From: Candidatus Accumulibacter vicinus | Lineage (GTDB): Bacteria; Pseudomonadota; Gammaproteobacteria; Burkholderiales; Rhodocyclaceae | Direction: 5' to 3' | Assembly: GCA_002425405.1 (NCBI GenBank) | Contig: DIME01000190.1 | Location: forward strand, 1,713-11,066 | Length of the DNA stretch: 9,354 nt | In this document: positions 7,398 through 9,354 of the stretch, piece by piece | How the letters are laid out: every line of letters starts with the position of its first letter | Numbering within the stretch: the stretch's first letter is position 1 | Notes under the pieces: model-generated | Databases searched by the model: none | Told to the model about the DNA's origin: nothing | The model's input: the letters and a program-made list of their open reading frames with translations, nothing else | Translations under genes and position numbers: made by a program

Positions 7398-7415
7398 GCC
7401 GATGCCCGAATCGGC
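7398..7415. other. Short hairpin in the purA downstream spacer
   Basis: GCCGAT at 7398-7403 and ATCGGC at 7410-7415 form a 6-bp stem with a 6-base loop, roughly 55 bases after the purA stop. No T-run follows, so a rho-independent terminator is not supported. The rest of the 128-base spacer shows no other structure or reading frame that I trust. Confidence 0.3.
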
Positions 7416-7471
7416 AGGCACTCGATTCCCGCCGGTGGGAGGGTGCAGCCAGAATTTTGCGGGAGGTGAAC

Positions 7472-8500
7472 ATGGGCATTCTCGATTGGTTCAAGAATCG
7501 GCCGGCGCAATTCGATCCTGATGGCGTCTCAGAGGAAATGCTGCGAGCCGCGGTCGACAAGGCGATCACCTTGACCAACCCGCGTCTGGCCGTGCTGCCT
7601 TCCTGCCAGCGCCGCCTGACGCCGTCCGTCGAGACGACGATTGAATTCCTTCGCACTCTGGTGAAGGGCCTGCCCGGTGTACATACCCTGTCATCTTCGA
7701 CCTGGTCGGCTGACCCGGCTTTGCGGGCATTCTTTGTCGCACCGATGGATATCCCGGCGGTGCTCGGGCGATCCGACAATCTGCGCACCCTGTTCGACAA
7801 GTTCCCCGAACTCGACGAGGCCTGCCTGATCCTCGGCATGGCGTTCAACGAACAGAAGATCTTTGGAATGGCGCTGCAAGGCGATATGGTGCAGCGCGAT
7901 GTGGTGCAAACCAGCGTCAGCTTCTCGGATCATCGCGCGCATCTCTGCGGCCGTGACCAATCCCGCTTGCGGCGTGTCGTGGGGGTGCAGGTTTTCGAGT
8001 ACCTGCTGGCGCAAGCCCTGGCGGAGATTGGCGAGAATCGCGTCGAAAGACAGGAACTGGAAGGCAACCGTGCGCTGATCCGGGCACGCCTGCGCCTGCT
8101 CCAGCAACAGGGGCCGGGCCTCGGTTCGATGTTCGGTTCGCCACCCGCGGCACGTAGCGAGCAGGCCAGGCTGGAGGCAGAACTGCTGGAAAACGAACGG
8201 CAGCTGCAAGCCATCGGCGGCGGTGAAACGGCACTGGAAGCCGAACTCGAATGCCTGCAAGCAGTGCTCGAAAACCCCGGTCGCTATCTGAGCGTCGAAC
8301 AGAAGCAGTTGCGACTGACCACGATGAATGTCGTGACCGAAAAAACAAGCAGCGAAGTGGCTGCCGAAGTCGATTTCTCCATCGCCGAGCTGACCGGTAC
8401 CCAGAAAGTGCGCAGGGCTTTCGTGCTTGGACGCGTCGCACGCAGCGAGCTGCCGTCTCCGGCAAAAATCAATTTTGACGATGCCGCGCGATACCTCTGA
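7472..8500 (+). CDS. Hypothetical protein with coiled-coil C-terminal half
   Basis: The 342-residue product is not recognised. The ATG at 7472 has an excellent ribosome site (GGGAGGTGA at 7461-7469), better than an ATG five codons upstream. The protein opens MGILDWFKNRPAQFD, a short amphipathic segment. A mixed globular region follows to about residue 180 (with PALRAFFVAPMDIPAVLGR and FPELDEACLILGMAFNEQKI). Two heptad-rich charged stretches come next, at about 186-213 and 226-268, broken by a Gly/Pro hinge (GPGLGSMFGSPP). The last 75 residues look globular again. There is no signal peptide or membrane helix, so it is probably cytosolic. It follows purA after 128 bases on the same strand. Codon use looks like its neighbours, with no sign of transfer. 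It may be a scaffold or structural protein, but no function is assigned. Confidence 0.85.
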   Translation: MGILDWFKNRPAQFDPDGVSEEMLRAAVDKAITLTNPRLAVLPSCQRRLTPSVETTIEFLRTLVKGLPGVHTLSSSTWSADPALRAFFVAPMDIPAVLGRSDNLRTLFDKFPELDEACLILGMAFNEQKIFGMALQGDMVQRDVVQTSVSFSDHRAHLCGRDQSRLRRVVGVQVFEYLLAQALAEIGENRVERQELEGNRALIRARLRLLQQQGPGLGSMFGSPPAARSEQARLEAELLENERQLQAIGGGETALEAELECLQAVLENPGRYLSVEQKQLRLTTMNVVTEKTSSEVAAEVDFSIAELTGTQKVRRAFVLGRVARSELPSPAKINFDDAARYL

Positions 8501-8520
8501 GACACATCCCGCCGATCGTG

Positions 8521-8548
8521 GCGTTGGCACCGATCAAACCGCCAACGC
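8521..8548. other. Hairpin between the coiled-coil gene and the thioesterase gene
   Basis: GCGTTGGC at 8521-8528 and GCCAACGC at 8541-8548 are perfect complements with a 12-base loop, starting 20 bases after the upstream stop codon. The stem is GC-rich but the following bases (AATTGCACC) contain no T-run. It could stabilise the upstream mRNA end or act with other factors in termination; neither is shown. Confidence 0.4.
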
Positions 8549-8641
8549 AATTGCACCATGCATGCTGCAACCAGGCGTTCTCGAGGTGTGCAGGGATGAT
8601 CCCCTCCCTCGCCGTTGTCCATACCCGCTACAGGCCAAGCC

Positions 8642-9088
8642 ATGCCTAGAATACAGATCGAACTGCCCGTAAATTTTGCCTTTTCGACCGAGATTCCGCT
8701 CTATCTCAGTCACATGAATTACGCCGGTCACCTCGACAATGCCGCGCTGCTCTCGGTGGTGTCCGAAGCACGAGCACGCTTCTTCCAGTCGCTGGGCTAT
8801 AGCGAACTCGATGTCGAAGGACTCGGCATCGTGATCGCCGACGCAGCCCTGCAGTACAAGTCCGAAGCCTTCCACGGCGAGGTGATGATCGTTTTCATGA
8901 CCACCCGCGATTTCAGCAGCAAGGGCTGTGACCTGTTGTGGTGTATGCGGGAAAAGGTCAGCCTGCGCGAGGTTGCACGAGGCAAGACGGGAATCGTCTT
9001 CTTCGACTATGCTGCACGCAAGGTAGCTGCGGTGCCCGACCATTTCCGCGCGCGTGCCGAGTTACCTTTCGATCGCCCCCCTGTCTGA
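8642..9088 (+). CDS. Hotdog-fold acyl-CoA thioesterase-like protein
   Basis: The 148-residue product resembles the 4HBT/hotdog thioesterase superfamily, whose members hydrolyse acyl-CoA or related thioesters. The signature helix region is YLSHMNYAGHLDNAALLSVVSEARARFF (about 21-48, split here for clarity around GHLDN at 29-33), followed by LGYSELDVEGLGIVIADAAL and EVARGKTGIVFFDY. Many 4HBT enzymes carry Asp just before this loop; here the aligned position is His24. Either this is a subfamily with another catalytic residue (Glu42 or Asp32 are candidates) or activity is altered. The ATG at 8642 gives MPRIQIELPVNFAF, a natural opening. A TTG at 8615 would add nine residues with no better ribosome site. 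The substrate is unknown. It follows the coiled-coil gene by 141 bases on the same strand. Confidence 0.82.
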   Translation: MPRIQIELPVNFAFSTEIPLYLSHMNYAGHLDNAALLSVVSEARARFFQSLGYSELDVEGLGIVIADAALQYKSEAFHGEVMIVFMTTRDFSSKGCDLLWCMREKVSLREVARGKTGIVFFDYAARKVAAVPDHFRARAELPFDRPPV

Positions 9089-9153
9089 CGATCATGACCT
9101 TTCCGGGCCCCCCGATCATCAAAGTCATGACCGTTTCTCTCTCTTGCAGGGTC

Positions 9154-9175
9154 ATTCCGGCTTGTACGCCGGAAT
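9154..9175. repeat. REP-like hairpin with 8-bp stem
   Basis: ATTCCGGC at 9154-9161 and GCCGGAAT at 9168-9175 pair perfectly around the loop TTGTAC. It sits about 65 bases after the thioesterase stop. No T-run follows. Its shape and intergenic place next to a second palindrome suggest a dispersed REP-type sequence, though only one copy is in this window. Confidence 0.5.
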
Positions 9176-9186
9176 CGTTCGATGAG

Positions 9187-9204
9187 CGCAGAGCATGCTC
9201 TGCG
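9187..9204. repeat. 18-bp perfect palindrome
   Basis: CGCAGAGCATGCTCTGCG equals its own reverse complement over 18 bases. It lies 11 bases after the REP-like hairpin and about 36 bases before the transposase remnant. It could be the second stem of a composite intergenic repeat, a binding site for a dimeric protein, or an insertion-sequence target. Confidence 0.6.
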
Positions 9205-9242
9205 AATTCCCCATCTGACCCCCGACCTTTCCCCCGCGTCGT

Positions 9243-9354
9243 GGCGGGGATTACGTCTTGCCGGTCAAGGACAACCAGAAGAACCTGGCCGAGGCGATTC
9301 GCGAGTTCTTTGACGAAGGCGCCAAAGCCGGGTTTGGTCGGCTCACGGTGGGAC
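9243..9354 (+). pseudogene. ISAs1-like DDE transposase fragment, 5' truncated
   Basis: From 9243 an open frame reads GGDYVLPVKDNQKNL, then AEAIREFFDEGAKAGFGRLTVG, and continues past the window end. GGDYVL.VK.NQ..L is a hallmark of the catalytic region of ISAs1-type (IS4-related) transposases, in the internal part of the protein. Upstream in the same frame is a stop at 9216-9218 with only a few proline-rich codons between, and no start codon or N-terminal half is present. The fragment therefore seems to have lost its 5' half, with a breakpoint at about 9235-9243. A programmed frameshift is unlikely because no preceding transposase sequence appears in other frames of the adjoining 150 bases. 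What follows to the right is unseen. Confidence 0.7.

Noticed and set aside
7884..7910. Near-repeat of GATATGGTGCA / GATGTGGTGCA inside the coiled-coil gene
   Set aside because: Only two imperfect 11-base copies in a coding region; it explains a DMVQRDVVQ peptide and is likely chance.
7691..8530. 279-codon minus-strand frame opposite the coiled-coil gene
   Set aside because: The plus-strand gene has a strong ribosome site and protein-like composition; the minus frame reads as a shadow.
8615..8641. TTG start for the thioesterase, adding nine residues
   Set aside because: The ATG at 8642 gives a natural N-terminus and the TTG has no better ribosome site.

Overview
The window looks like a high-GC betaproteobacterial chromosome segment. 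Protein wording and gene order (hfq-hflX-hflK-hflC-DUF2065-hisZ-purA) suggest the Rhodocyclales, possibly near Candidatus Accumulibacter. That placement is an inference from gene content, not a database match. The core is housekeeping DNA and the two ends are looser and carry repeats.

Left end (1-960). The minus strand holds the N-terminus of a CPA2/Kef-type cation:proton antiporter, cut by the window edge. Upstream of it is a 305-base gap, and then a 73-residue acidic single-pass membrane protein on the same strand. Inside the gap lies a 188-bp element bounded by 40-bp inverted repeats that match at 36 of 40 positions. It resembles a miniature inverted-repeat element (MITE).

Centre (961-7343). 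The plus strand carries a tight gene series. hfq is an RNA chaperone and hflX a ribosome-associated GTPase. hflK and hflC form the SPFH complex that restrains FtsH. A small DUF2065 membrane protein follows, then hisZ (regulatory subunit of ATP phosphoribosyltransferase) and purA (adenylosuccinate synthetase). From hflK to purA each gene overlaps the next by a few bases, which implies co-transcription and translational coupling. The grouping joins RNA-level and ribosome stress control, membrane proteolysis control, and two ATP/GTP-linked biosynthetic steps.

Right part (7344-9354). After a 128-base spacer comes an unrecognised 342-residue soluble protein with a coiled-coil C-terminal half. A hotdog-fold thioesterase-like protein follows. 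The last 266 bases contain an 8-bp-stem hairpin, an 18-bp perfect palindrome, and an open fragment of an ISAs1-like DDE transposase with no start that runs off the window.

I found no rRNA, tRNA, CRISPR array or convincing rho-independent terminator. No clear new multi-gene system is visible. The best leads are the MITE-like element, the uncharacterised coiled-coil protein, and the palindrome/transposase junction at the right end.
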